DNA of 64,000 nucleotides from assembly GCF_040892595.1 (NCBI RefSeq), contig NZ_JBFRYB010000001.1, forward strand, positions 620,001-684,000, in the 5' to 3' direction. A program made the position numbers and the translations under genes. The DNA is from Zhongshania sp. R06B22 (lineage in GTDB: Bacteria > Pseudomonadota > Gammaproteobacteria > Pseudomonadales > Spongiibacteraceae). This document shows positions 10,349 to 18,642 of this stretch, one piece after another. Every line of letters begins with the position of its first letter. Within the stretch, counting starts at the first letter, position 1. The notes beneath the pieces were generated by a model that did not search any database, was not told the DNA's origin, and saw only the letters and a program-made list of their open reading frames with translations.

Positions 10349-11464
10349 TTGGATCCCCGATCACGTCGGGGATGAAAGAGCGGATACTGGAGTAATGTGT
10401 TTCCCCACCTAGTGTTGCGGCAAGGTGTGCTTTTCCTAATGACCCCTGAGTATTCTGGTGACAATCCTTCCCCGCTGGGGCTCCAATCCTTCTATCGTCA
10501 TACCCGAGAACGATCGGGTATCCATGTGAGCGCAGCGAATACTTGCCGTGATGATGAGTTCGGAATAGCCCATAGCCTGAGGTTTATGGATCCCCGATCA
10601 AGCCGGGGATGACGGTTGGTGGGTTTATGTGCGAGTGCTGGTAGAGCAACGTTCTGTATAAGTGGCAGATCAACAGCCTGTAGCCGACTTAGAGCAGCGG
10701 TCTGCAACAGAGCTAGAACAACGGTCTGGAGCAGAGCTCGATAAAACCTGCGGTCATACCCGACTCCGATCGGGTATCCATATGAGCGCAGCGAATACTT
10801 CCCATGATGATGAGCGCGGAATTGCCCATAGTCCGAGGTCTATGGATCCCCGATCAAGCCGGGGATGACGGTTGGTGGGTTTAGGTGCGAGTGCAGGTAG
10901 AGCAACAGTCTTTAGCTGAGTTAAAACAACGGTCTGTGACAGGCATGTAGCAGCTTGGAGCAGAGCTCGATAAAACCTGCGGTCATACCCGACACCGATC
11001 GGGTATCCATATGAGCGCAGCGAATGCCTGCAGTGATGATGAGTTCGGAATTGCCCATAGTCCGAGGTCTATGGATCCCCGATCAAGCCGGGGATGACGG
11101 TTGGTGGGCTATGTGCGAGTGCAGGTAGAGCAACGGTCTTTAGCTGAGTTAAAACAACGGTCTGTATCCGAGTTAGGGCAACCTCTGTAGCTGGGGTAGA
11201 GCAGACTGGAACGGAACTGGATAAAACCTGCTGTCATACTCGACCCCGATAGGGTATCCATGTGAGCGCAGCGAATACTTCCCATAATGATGACTGCGGA
11301 ATTGCCAATAGTCCGAGGTCTATGGATCCCCGATCAAGCCGGGGATGACGGTCAAATTCAGTGAAGAGTAAAAACTTCGTCATACCCGACCTCGATCGGG
11401 TATCCATGTGAGCGTAGTGAATGGTTCTGTTAGTCGTTCGGAGTTTACTGGGGTTCAACGTTCG
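10349..11464 (+). repeat. Composite repeat array, five copies, ugd-galE gap
   Basis: Left arms (GTCATACCCGA...TCGGGTATCC) start at 10497, 10753, 10982, 11233 and 11379, giving steps of 256, 229, 251 and 146 bp. Right arms read GGATCCCCGATCAAGCCGGG plus GATGAC. Between units are two linker types: a long one starting TTGGTGGGTTTATGTGCGAG and ending CTCGATAAAACC, and a short one TCAAATTCAGTGAAGAGTAA ending AACTTC. The long linker contains 24-bp tandem units of the form AGAACAACGGTCTG plus ten variable bases. A lone arm at 10349 (GGATCCCCGATCACGTCGGG) begins the tract. Confidence 0.92.
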
Positions 11465-11795
11465 AGGTATATGGGGGCTCGCGTCTGCATGAGTGACGGC
11501 TAGGGAGCTTAAAGCACTAATTGCATGGCGAAGTTAAGTCACTGAAATATAAGTGTAATGTGGTGCTGGTTGGGGCAATGATTATATCCGGAGCGGACAA
11601 ATAATCTTTTCTATATTACTTCTATGCCGGAGGCCGATCCGGTATCTATATGAGCTTAAACGAGAGTTTATGCTAGTTTTTAGTTAATGTTGTGTTACTT
11701 AAAATTATTAAATAAATATAGTTGCCTTGCGATGATGGTCGCGCTATCGAGATATTTAATTTGCATTTAGCGTTATCGACGTTAAACTTAAAATT

Positions 11796-11895
11796 GCTCA
11801 GGAAGAGCACTTGGCAGGGACGCTGACCAAGGAACGGTCATGCGTAAAGGACTATGTACATGAATAGATCTCAAGGCGTTCCTGCCACCTTTTTT
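11796..11895 (+). ncRNA. Candidate structured small RNA (Csr/Rsm-like), about 100 nt
   Basis: A hairpin GCTC-AGGAA-GAGC is at 11796-11808 and a second, TGACC-AAGGAAC-GGTCA, at 11824-11840; both show GGA in the loop, as in RNAs that bind CsrA/RsmA. A long stem pairs GGCAGGGACGC (11813-11823) with GCGTTCCTGCC (11876-11886) with one G-U pair, and ACCTTTTTTT follows, like a Rho-independent end. Another GGA lies at about 11849. TTGCAT at 11761 and TAAACT 16 bp later could be -35 and -10 boxes that start transcription near the first hairpin. No GacA-type upstream palindrome is seen. The structure is read by eye; the family call is an inference. Confidence 0.45.
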
Positions 11896-12262
11896 TACTC
11901 TCCGGTCTTTTTTACTCTGTAATGGAGTAGAGTTTTAGCCAGTTTTAAATTTCCCACATACCTTTCGCCGACACATAGTTTAGGTCTTATTTGATGTGAA
12001 TGGCTTTATTAGTTGTTGGGAGCCCCGAGTATTTCAAAGCCCATTGCCTATGGATCCTCACGGTCGCAAGGATGCCGGTTTGGGAGCTTGATATGTTTGT
12101 TAAATATTTGCCTGAGTCTAATCCGTAGTGATTTGGAGCTATGCTGATTTGTCTTAAGTTATGGAGTAGTCGGCGCATCCGGATAGCTAGCGATTCTATA
12201 GCTAAGTTATAAATTCGGCCTCATTTGCTTTAGAATACCTGTTTATTTATTGGGTATCGCAC

Positions 12263-13282
12263 ATGAAGTCAATTCTCGTCACTGGTGGCGCTGGGTATAT
12301 CGGTAGCCATACCGTCGTCGAATTACAGGCGGCGGGTTATGGGGTTGTTATTGTCGATAATCTTGAGAATAGTAATCCTGCGGTCCTTGAGCGGATTGAG
12401 AATATCTCTGGTATTCCCCCGGTTTTTGTTAAAGCGGATATACGTGATGCCGACGCTTTAGCGGCAGTATTCTCCCAGCATAGTATTGATGCGGTTATTC
12501 ATTTTGCAGGTTTAAAAGCGGTTGGTGAGAGCGTCGAGCAACCACTTCGTTACTACGATAACAATGTCCATGGCACGATGGTCTTGTGTCAGGCCATGGC
12601 TGATGCGGGCGTTTTTAAACTGGTGTTTAGCTCTTCGGCGACAGTTTACGGTCCTGATGCGCCGGTGCCTTATGAAGAGTCTATGCCTCTAGGGCAACCC
12701 TCTAGTCCCTATGGTGCGTCTAAGGCGATGGCCGAGCGTGTGCTGGCTGATTTATGTGTGTCTGATTCGCGCTGGGCGGTAGCTGCCTTGCGGTATTTTA
12801 ACCCCATAGGTGCGCATTCCTCTGGCTTGATTGGCGAGGATCCCTTGGGAATTCCAAATAATCTAATGCCTTTTATAAGCCGTGTTGCCGTTGGTAAATT
12901 AGCCGAGCTATCAATCTTTGGTGGTGACTACGAGACGCCTGATGGCACTTGCGTACGCGATTATTTGCATGTAGTGGATTTAGCTGTAGGTCATTGTCGG
13001 TCCTTGCTGTCTTTGGAGAAACCGGGCTTGCATGCGTTTAATTTAGGCACGGGTCAGGGAGTCTCTGTATTGGATATGGTTAAGGCATTTGAGTCCGTTA
13101 CTGAGCAGCGGGTGCCATATAAAATAGCTCAACGCCGTAGCGGTGATTTACCGGCATTTTGGGCGAATGCAGATAAAGCAAAGCATGAGTTAAATTGGGT
13201 TGCTGGAAGTTCGCTCGAGCAAATGATGGCGGACACATGGCGCTGGCAAAGCGGAAATCCTGACGGTTATGGTGGGGAGTAA
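12263..13282 (+). CDS. galE: UDP-glucose 4-epimerase
   Basis: This 339-residue extended SDR enzyme interconverts UDP-glucose and UDP-galactose. VTGGAGYIGSHTVVEL at residues 5-20 binds NAD. The catalytic set is FSSSATVYG near residue 125 and SPYGASKAMAE (YxxxK) near 150. RYFNPIGAHSSGLIGEDP and CVRDYLHVVDLA are GalE signatures. It is the last sugar-nucleotide gene of the locus and supplies galactose for the surface glycan or for LPS core. It is followed by a repeat array and then by rnz on the opposite strand. Confidence 0.96.
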   Translation: MKSILVTGGAGYIGSHTVVELQAAGYGVVIVDNLENSNPAVLERIENISGIPPVFVKADIRDADALAAVFSQHSIDAVIHFAGLKAVGESVEQPLRYYDNNVHGTMVLCQAMADAGVFKLVFSSSATVYGPDAPVPYEESMPLGQPSSPYGASKAMAERVLADLCVSDSRWAVAALRYFNPIGAHSSGLIGEDPLGIPNNLMPFISRVAVGKLAELSIFGGDYETPDGTCVRDYLHVVDLAVGHCRSLLSLEKPGLHAFNLGTGQGVSVLDMVKAFESVTEQRVPYKIAQRRSGDLPAFWANADKAKHELNWVAGSSLEQMMADTWRWQSGNPDGYGGE

Positions 13283-14182
13283 AGTCCTAGCATTGTCGCG
13301 CTTAGTTTTTATGAAAATAGATTCTGATGGGTGTCTAGGTTGGGGGTGTTGCTAAGCTAGTCCGTCATTCTTTATTTATATTATGTCTGGCGGAGATAGT
13401 GCGAGCGGCTTAATACTTTCGTCATCCCCAACCCCGATTGGGGATCTAGGTGAGCGAGGCGAATGCCTTGGATCCATCAGGAATATGCAGTAACACAAAG
13501 CCCGAGGCTTATGGATCCCCAGTCAAGCTGGGGATGACGTGTGCCGGTAGGACGACATAGCGCGTGATTTTGAGTATATGCCGTATCAACGCTCCGTATA
13601 CCCAAGACCCAAGACCCAAGGCTCAGGACTCAAGACTCAAGACTCGCCCCTGGCTTCGCTAAAACCTCTGTCATCCCCGACCCCGATCGGGGATCCGCGT
13701 GAGGGTAAGCGAATGCTTTGGATCTTTCCGGAATATGCAGTAACACAAAGCCCGAGGGCTATGGATCCCAGATGACGTTGGCAGAGAGGATATAGCGCGA
13801 CGTTGAGTATATGCCGTTTTAAAGTTACGGATACCCAAGACCCAAGACCCAGGACTCAGGACTCAAGACTCGCCCCTGGCTTCGCTAAAACCTCTGTCAT
13901 CCCCGACCCCGATCGGGGATCCATGTGAGCGTAAGCGAATGCTTTGGATCCTTGCGGAATATGCAGTAACACCAAGCCCGAGGTTATGGATCCCCAATCA
14001 AGTTGGGGATGACGGTTGGTGGGTTTGTGTGCGAGTGCAGGTAGAGCTGTGGCCTTTAGCAGAGTTAGAACAGTGGTCTGGAGCAGGGGTGGAACAACAG
14101 TCTGGAGCAGAGCTCGATAAAACCTGCCGTCATCCCCGACCCCGATCGGGGATCCATGTGAGCGAAGCGAATGCTTTGAATG
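13283..14182. other. galE-rnz convergent gap filled with repeats
   Basis: No gene is supported. The first 135 bp show nothing recognisable. The rest is the repeat array described next. Apparent reading frames at 13578-13775 and 13939-14337 run through the array, and the second continues antisense into rnz, so I do not call them. Confidence 0.6.
13421..14175 (+). repeat. Hairpin-repeat array with heptanucleotide tandem repeats
   Basis: Units lie at 13421-13538, 13670-13776, 13896-14013 and 14129-14175 (left half only). Here the left arm reads GTCATCCCCGACCCCGATCG with GGGGATCC closing it; elsewhere the same position pairs ACCC with GGGT, so both sides changed together. The right arm of the second unit has collapsed (ATGGATCCCAGATGAC). 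Before units two and three sit 7-bp tandem runs: six copies of CCCAAGA/CTCAAGA at 13601-13642 and five at 13833-13867, each followed by CTCGCCCCTGGCTTCGCT. The last linker carries the 24-bp units seen in other arrays. Confidence 0.9.
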
Positions 14183-15148
14183 TTATATCTTATTTAAGGT
14201 TTTATCTTTTTCTAATTGATAGCTTTGTAAATCCTCAGCCAGCTGCAAATTCCCTTGATAATAATTCTGCGCTTCGTCGTATAGGTCCTTCACGGTATGT
14301 TCTTTGGTGCTTTTTTCTGCTCGGTAACGTTGGCTAAAGTGGGTAAGTATAAGGTGCTTTAGTTCTGCATCGGCTGCTGTTTTGGCGACCATCGCTGCAG
14401 TGCTATGCATATATTGTGGGCCGACGCGGGCGAGCACGTCTTCTGTGAAAGTGGCCTCGTGAATTAGTAGGTCACTCTTCTTTAAAGTCTCTAACAGTAA
14501 ATCCGGTTTGTCATTGTCACCACCGATGACGGCACTGCGAGGTGGCCACGCGACATTGCGAACGTGTTCGGCTCGAACAACATCGCCGTTTTCAAGAGTA
14601 ACGTCGTTCCCTAATTGTAATTCGTGCCATAGTGGGCCGCGCGGAATGTCGAGAGAATCCAAAACACTTTCATTAATATGATACGGCGGTTTTTCGGTAA
14701 CGTGATAGGCGAAGCAGGGTACTCGGTGTGACATGGCTATCGCGTCAACCGAGATGTGGCCGTCGTCATAGTGGAAGTCGTCCTGGTCCGAGCGCACAAA
14801 GTTGAGGGGGAATCGTAAATTATGTACGTCGGTGTAGGCGAAGGTGTTTCGTACATATTGCTCAATACCATCGGGGGCGCAGACGGTGAGAGGCGCTGTG
14901 CGGCCACTCATATTTGCACTGGCAATCAGGCCCGGCAGACCGTAGCAGTGATCGCCATGTACGTGAGTAATAAAAATGGTTTTAAGTTTAGCGGATGAGT
15001 AGCGACTTTTTAATACGCGATGCTGTGTGCCTTCGCCGCAGTCGAATAAATACCACTCGCGATGGTCTTCAATTGCCAGCGCGAGTGCGGTGACATTGCG
15101 ACTAACGGTTGGCGTGCCGGCGCTGGTGCCTAAGAAAGTAAAACGCAT
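14183..15148 (-). CDS. rnz: Ribonuclease Z (tRNA 3' endonuclease)
   Basis: The 321-residue protein belongs to the metallo-beta-lactamase fold RNase Z/ElaC family, which trims the 3' trailer of tRNA precursors in the cytoplasm. FLGTSAGTPT at the N-terminus and the zinc motif FITHVHGDHCYGLPG (HxHxDH type) are clear. Later ligands are in VPCFAYHV, HEATF and ILTHFSQRY. It starts with ATG at 15148 and no partner gene is close. Its 3' end abuts the repeat array, which separates it from galE running the other way. Family identity is firm; whether it processes all tRNAs or only those lacking encoded CCA cannot be told. Confidence 0.94.
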   Translation of the reverse strand: MRFTFLGTSAGTPTVSRNVTALALAIEDHREWYLFDCGEGTQHRVLKSRYSSAKLKTIFITHVHGDHCYGLPGLIASANMSGRTAPLTVCAPDGIEQYVRNTFAYTDVHNLRFPLNFVRSDQDDFHYDDGHISVDAIAMSHRVPCFAYHVTEKPPYHINESVLDSLDIPRGPLWHELQLGNDVTLENGDVVRAEHVRNVAWPPRSAVIGGDNDKPDLLLETLKKSDLLIHEATFTEDVLARVGPQYMHSTAAMVAKTAADAELKHLILTHFSQRYRAEKSTKEHTVKDLYDEAQNYYQGNLQLAEDLQSYQLEKDKTLNKI

Positions 15149-15585
15149 AAGCTGAGTATATTCATATCGTAAATAAGATTCATGATGACATTGTGGTCTA
15201 TTTTACATAAATGTGCCTGTTTGGCGTGGCTGACTATTTGTATTTTCTGGGTACTTCATTGGTGGTGGCGGCAATTAAGTCATATCGTCGCTACCTAAGT
15301 GAGTGTTAGTCAAAGCCCGAGGTCTATGGATCCCCGATCAGGTCGGGGATGACAGTTGGATTGCCTAGCACATGGCCCGTCATACCCGACTCCGATCGGG
15401 TATCCAGGTGAGCGCGAGGGAATGCCTTTACCGCAGTCTTTCTACAGTGGTCTGATTTCTTGAACTCGCTGCGCCATTCGGATGAGGCGGCGGGTTTTGG
15501 TTTGTATTATTGTCAACCAATCATCGCTTGCGAGCGTATGTCTTGATCAAACACCAAAACAATAATGCCGGGAAAGGACGTAGCA
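15149..15585. other. Divergent rnz-LLM gap
   Basis: This gap holds the start regions of two divergent genes. A single repeat copy with its two halves in inverted order lies in the middle (separate entry). No gene or clear promoter was recognised. Confidence 0.5.
15326..15425 (+). repeat. Dispersed repeat arms, right arm before left arm
   Basis: A right-type arm (GGATCCCCGATCAGGTCGGG plus GATGAC) at 15326-15353 precedes a left-type arm at 15379-15425 (GTCATACCCGACTCCGATCG with GGGTATCC, then GTGAGCG). These are the end and the start of adjacent units, whose outer halves have been lost. Confidence 0.88.
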
Positions 15586-16461
15586 ATGAAATTCGCGTAT
15601 CACCACAGTATGTGCCCCAGTGAGCAATATATTCCGCTGACCTTGGAGGCAGAGAAGTTAGGCTTCGATACCATTACGATGCCTGACAGTATTTGTTACC
15701 CCAAAGAGGGTAGCTCTAAATATCCGTATAACAGTGACGGCAGCCGCGAATTTTTAGATGGTGTGCCGTTTATGGAGCCCTTTTTACTGACCGCTCACTT
15801 GGCTGCGCTGACCAGTAATGTGCGCTTTACTACCTCGGTACATAAACTTGCCGTTCACGAGCCGGCTTTGATTGCTAAGTCTTTGTCTACTCTGGCTATT
15901 CTTACAGGAAATCGCTTTGGCTATGGTGTTGGTATTAGCCCGTGGTCAGAAGATTTTGAGGTGACGAATGTTGCGTGGGACAAGCGCGGCAAGCGTATGG
16001 ACGAAATGATCGAGATCATTAACGGTTTAATGAGTGGCGAGTACTTTGGCTATAAGGGCGCGATGTTTGAGATGCCTGAGATTAAAATTTGTCCGGTGCC
16101 AACTGTGCGACCACCGATTTTGGTTGGTGGACATTCAAAACCTGCGCTGCGCCGCGCCGCGCGTTTAGGTGATGGCTGGATCGCCGCCGGCGGCGATTTG
16201 GACTCCATCAAGGAAATGGTTGATCAGATTAACGAGTTTCGTAAAGAGTATGGCCGTGATCATTTGCCCTTTGAATTCCATGCCATGACGGCTGAGGCCT
16301 ACTCTGCAGACGGCATAAAGCGCCTTGAAGACATTGGTATTGATGAGGTGCTGGTTGCCTTCCGTGATGTTTACGCATCTGAAGCCGATGATAAGACGGT
16401 GGAAGAGAAAGTGGGCATGCTGAGCTGGTATTCGAACGAGGTCATTGCCAAGTCTCGATAA
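15586..16461 (+). CDS. LLM-class flavin-dependent oxidoreductase
   Basis: This protein of about 291 residues has the luciferase-like monooxygenase TIM-barrel pattern: AEKLGFDTITMPD, LAALTSNVRFTTSV, LSTLAILTGNRFGYGVGISPW, PPILVGGHSKPALRRAARLGDGWI. It resembles the group annotated as F420-dependent, though gammaproteobacteria normally lack F420, so FMN or an unknown flavin partner is more likely (inference). AAAGGA 7 bases before the ATG at 15586 supports that start over the ATG at 15565. Substrate is unknown. With the P450 and the second LLM gene nearby, a role in breaking down or modifying a hydrophobic compound is plausible. Confidence 0.85.
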   Translation: MKFAYHHSMCPSEQYIPLTLEAEKLGFDTITMPDSICYPKEGSSKYPYNSDGSREFLDGVPFMEPFLLTAHLAALTSNVRFTTSVHKLAVHEPALIAKSLSTLAILTGNRFGYGVGISPWSEDFEVTNVAWDKRGKRMDEMIEIINGLMSGEYFGYKGAMFEMPEIKICPVPTVRPPILVGGHSKPALRRAARLGDGWIAAGGDLDSIKEMVDQINEFRKEYGRDHLPFEFHAMTAEAYSADGIKRLEDIGIDEVLVAFRDVYASEADDKTVEEKVGMLSWYSNEVIAKSR

Positions 16462-17883
16462 GCGATTGCTATGGCTAGTGCGTCTTATCTAATTGTGATG
16501 GGACGTATATATTCGCGCCACGGTAACACCCTAGCTTTGGTGGACATAGATAAAACCCACTGTCATACCCGACCCCGATCGGGTATCCATGTGAGCGCAG
16601 CGAATGCTTGCCGTGATGATGAGTGCGGAATTCCCCAAAGCCCGAGGTTTATGGATCCCCGATCGAGCCGGGGATGACGGTTGGTGGGTTTATGTGCGAG
16701 TGCAGGTAGAGCAACGTTCTGTATAAGTGGCAGATCAACAGCCTTTAGCCGATTTAGAGCAGCGGTCTGCAACAGAGCTAGAACAACGGTCTGGAGTCGA
16801 ACTCGATAAAACCCACTGTCATACCCGACCCCGATCGGGTATCCAGATGAGCGCAGCGAATGCTTGCCGTGATGATGAGTACGGAGTTACCCAAAGTCTG
16901 AGGTTTATGGATCCCCGGTCAAGGCGGGGATGACGGTCGAATTCAGGGGAGAGTAAAAACTTTGTCATACCCGACCCCGATCGGGTATCCATGCGAGCGT
17001 AGCGAATGCTTGCCGTGATGATGAGTTCGGAATTGCCTATAGTCCGAGGTCTATGGATCCCCGATCGAGCCGGGGATGACGGTCAAATCCAGTGAAGAGT
17101 AAAAACTTCGTCATACCCGACCCCGATCGGGTATCCATGTGAGCGCAGCGAATGCTTGCCATGATGATGAGTGCGGAGTTACTCAAAGTCCGAGGTTTAT
17201 GGATCCCCGATCAAGCCGGGGATGACGGTTGGTGGGTTTGTGTGCGAGTGCAGATAGAGCGACGGTCTGCAGTAGGGGTAGATAAAACCCGCCGTCATAC
17301 CCGACCCCGATCGGGTATCCATGTGAGCGCAGCGAATGCTTGCCGTGATAATGAGTGCGTAATTACCCAAAGTCCGAGGTTTATGGATCCCCGGTCGGGC
17401 CGGGGATGACGGTCGAATTCAGGAGAGAGTAAAAACTTCGTCATACCCGACCCCGATCGGGTATCCATGTGAGCGTAGCGATTACGTGCCGTGATGATGA
17501 GTACGGAATTGCCAAAAGCCCGAGGTCTATGGATCCCCGGTCAAGCCGGGGATGACGGTCAAATTCAGTGGAGAGTAAAAACTTCGTCATACTCGACTCC
17601 GATCGGGTATCCATGTGAGCGCAGCGAATGCTTTCCGTGATAATGAGTATGGAGTTACCCAAAGTCCGGGGTTTATGGATCCCCGATCAAGCCGGGGATG
17701 ACGATTGGTGGGTTTGTGTGCGAGTGCAGGTACAACAACGGTCTGTATTAGAGGTAGAGCAACAGTCTGGGGCAGAGTTAAAACAACTCTCTAGAGCAGC
17801 GGTCTGGAGTCGAGCTCGATAAAACCCACTGTCATACCCGACTCCGATCGCGTATCCATGTGAGCGCAGCGAATGCTTTTCGC
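16462..17883. other. Convergent gap occupied by a large repeat array
   Basis: The 1.4 kb between the LLM gene and the oppositely oriented TetR gene is almost all repeat array (separate entry). About 90 bp at its left end are unique sequence. No gene is supported; the short reading frames are repeat translations. Confidence 0.7.
16562..17880 (+). repeat. Higher-order hairpin-repeat array, eight copies
   Basis: Left arms (GTCATACCCGACCCCGATCG + GGTATCC) start at 16562, 16818, 16964, 17110, 17294, 17440, 17586 and 17831. Steps are 256, 146, 146, 184, 146, 146 and 245 bp. A unit is 117 bp (for example 16562-16678): left hairpin, GTGAGCGCAGCGAATGCTTG, CCGTGATGATGAGT, AAGTCCGAGGTTTATGG, right hairpin. 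The 146-bp step uses a 29-bp linker (TCAAATTCAGTGAAGAGTAA...). The 245-256-bp steps use a long linker holding 24-bp tandem units; the 184-bp step uses a shortened form of it. The array ends 3 bp from the stop of the tetR gene. Confidence 0.95.
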
Positions 17884-18477
17884 TTAGGCCGGCTGTTTTA
17901 GCAGCTCGATCAGCTTAAACAGATATTCAGCTTTTTCTTCGCGTTCTTCAAAGGGGCACATTAGTAGATTTTTGGCCATTCCGTTGACTAGGTCGAAGGC
18001 GACGCTGGTGATCTCCTCAGCGCTTAGCTGTTTGGTGACATGTCCTTTGGCCTGCATGCCGGCAATCATAATGGTCATTAAGTCTCTGAACTGCTTATTT
18101 TTTTCGCGCTCGGCCTGCAAGCTATCACCGTGAGTTAGCGCAAAAGTCTGTAGATTTAGGCGCACACGCCACTCTAGGTCTGACTCCGCATCCAGCGGCA
18201 GACCGGCTTTAATCACGGGGAAAAACGACTCTATATTTGGGCTGTCGTCGGCGATTGCTTCCTGCATCCGCAGGTCTATACGTTGGTCTGCCCAGCGAAA
18301 GGCGGCAATCACGATTTCTTCTTTGCTGCTGAAGTAGTGCGACAGCACGCCGATAGAGCAGCCCAGCTCTTTGGCTAATGCGCGCGTAGTTAGTGCTTCC
18401 AAACCTCTATTTGCGATTAGGCTTGCTGCTGCGCCAGCCACTTCTTCGCGGCGGCTGTCGTGGTCTACTTTCCTCAA
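17884..18477 (-). CDS. TetR/AcrR-family transcriptional regulator
   Basis: The 197-residue protein has a TetR-type N-terminal helix-turn-helix (RREEVAGAAASLIANRGLEA, TTRALAKELGCSIGVLSHYF, SSKEEIVIAAF) and a variable ligand-binding C-terminal half. The LSHYFSSKEEI form resembles BetI-like regulators with a TetR_C_6 type end. It is transcribed away from the P450 gene with 165 bp between their starts, the usual layout for a local repressor of the divergent gene. The effector is unknown. Its 3' end directly touches the repeat array, which could help stop transcription coming from the opposite side. Confidence 0.9.
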   Translation of the reverse strand: MRKVDHDSRREEVAGAAASLIANRGLEALTTRALAKELGCSIGVLSHYFSSKEEIVIAAFRWADQRIDLRMQEAIADDSPNIESFFPVIKAGLPLDAESDLEWRVRLNLQTFALTHGDSLQAEREKNKQFRDLMTIMIAGMQAKGHVTKQLSAEEITSVAFDLVNGMAKNLLMCPFEEREEKAEYLFKLIELLKQPA

Positions 18478-18642
18478 TTTTCTTACCTTGTGTTCATTTA
18501 TCGGGTCAGCGTGATGCGATTATAGGACGTTAATATACCGAAGATGACTAAAGTTTCATATCGGACGCTTGATATGTATGTTGTCCAAGCCTATGATTGG
18601 TGAAAATAACAAGTTCATCGAACCCCGCTTGGAGGGCCGATC

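Larger units (their letters stand above)
10288..12262. other. Two-kilobase gap between ugd and galE
   Basis: No protein gene is supported. The first 1.2 kb is a repeat array (separate entry). Short frames such as 10662-10868 only read through repeats and linkers. From 11480 to 11795 the sequence is AT-rich with no clear feature, then a structured RNA candidate at 11796-11895 (separate entry). The last 300 bp before galE contain a lone decayed arm (GGATCCTCACGGTCGCAAGG near 12052) and nothing else I recognise. Confidence 0.6.

Noticed and set aside
10397..10868. Short reading frames with LEQRSATE-type repeats and TRSGIHVSA/MDPRS stretches
   Set aside because: They are translations of hairpin repeats and linkers, seen again in arrays at 14 and 17 kb on both strands, with no ribosome sites.
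11813..11826. JUMPstart/ops element of polysaccharide operons
   Set aside because: GGCAGGGACGCTG only partly resembles the ops core GGCGGTAGCGT, and it is part of a longer pairing stem.
13939..14337. 132-codon frame on the + strand
   Set aside because: It runs through a repeat and then antisense to rnz, a well-supported gene.
16562..17880. CRISPR array
   Set aside because: Repeats are 117 bp and their linkers are themselves repeated; there are no unique spacers and no cas genes.
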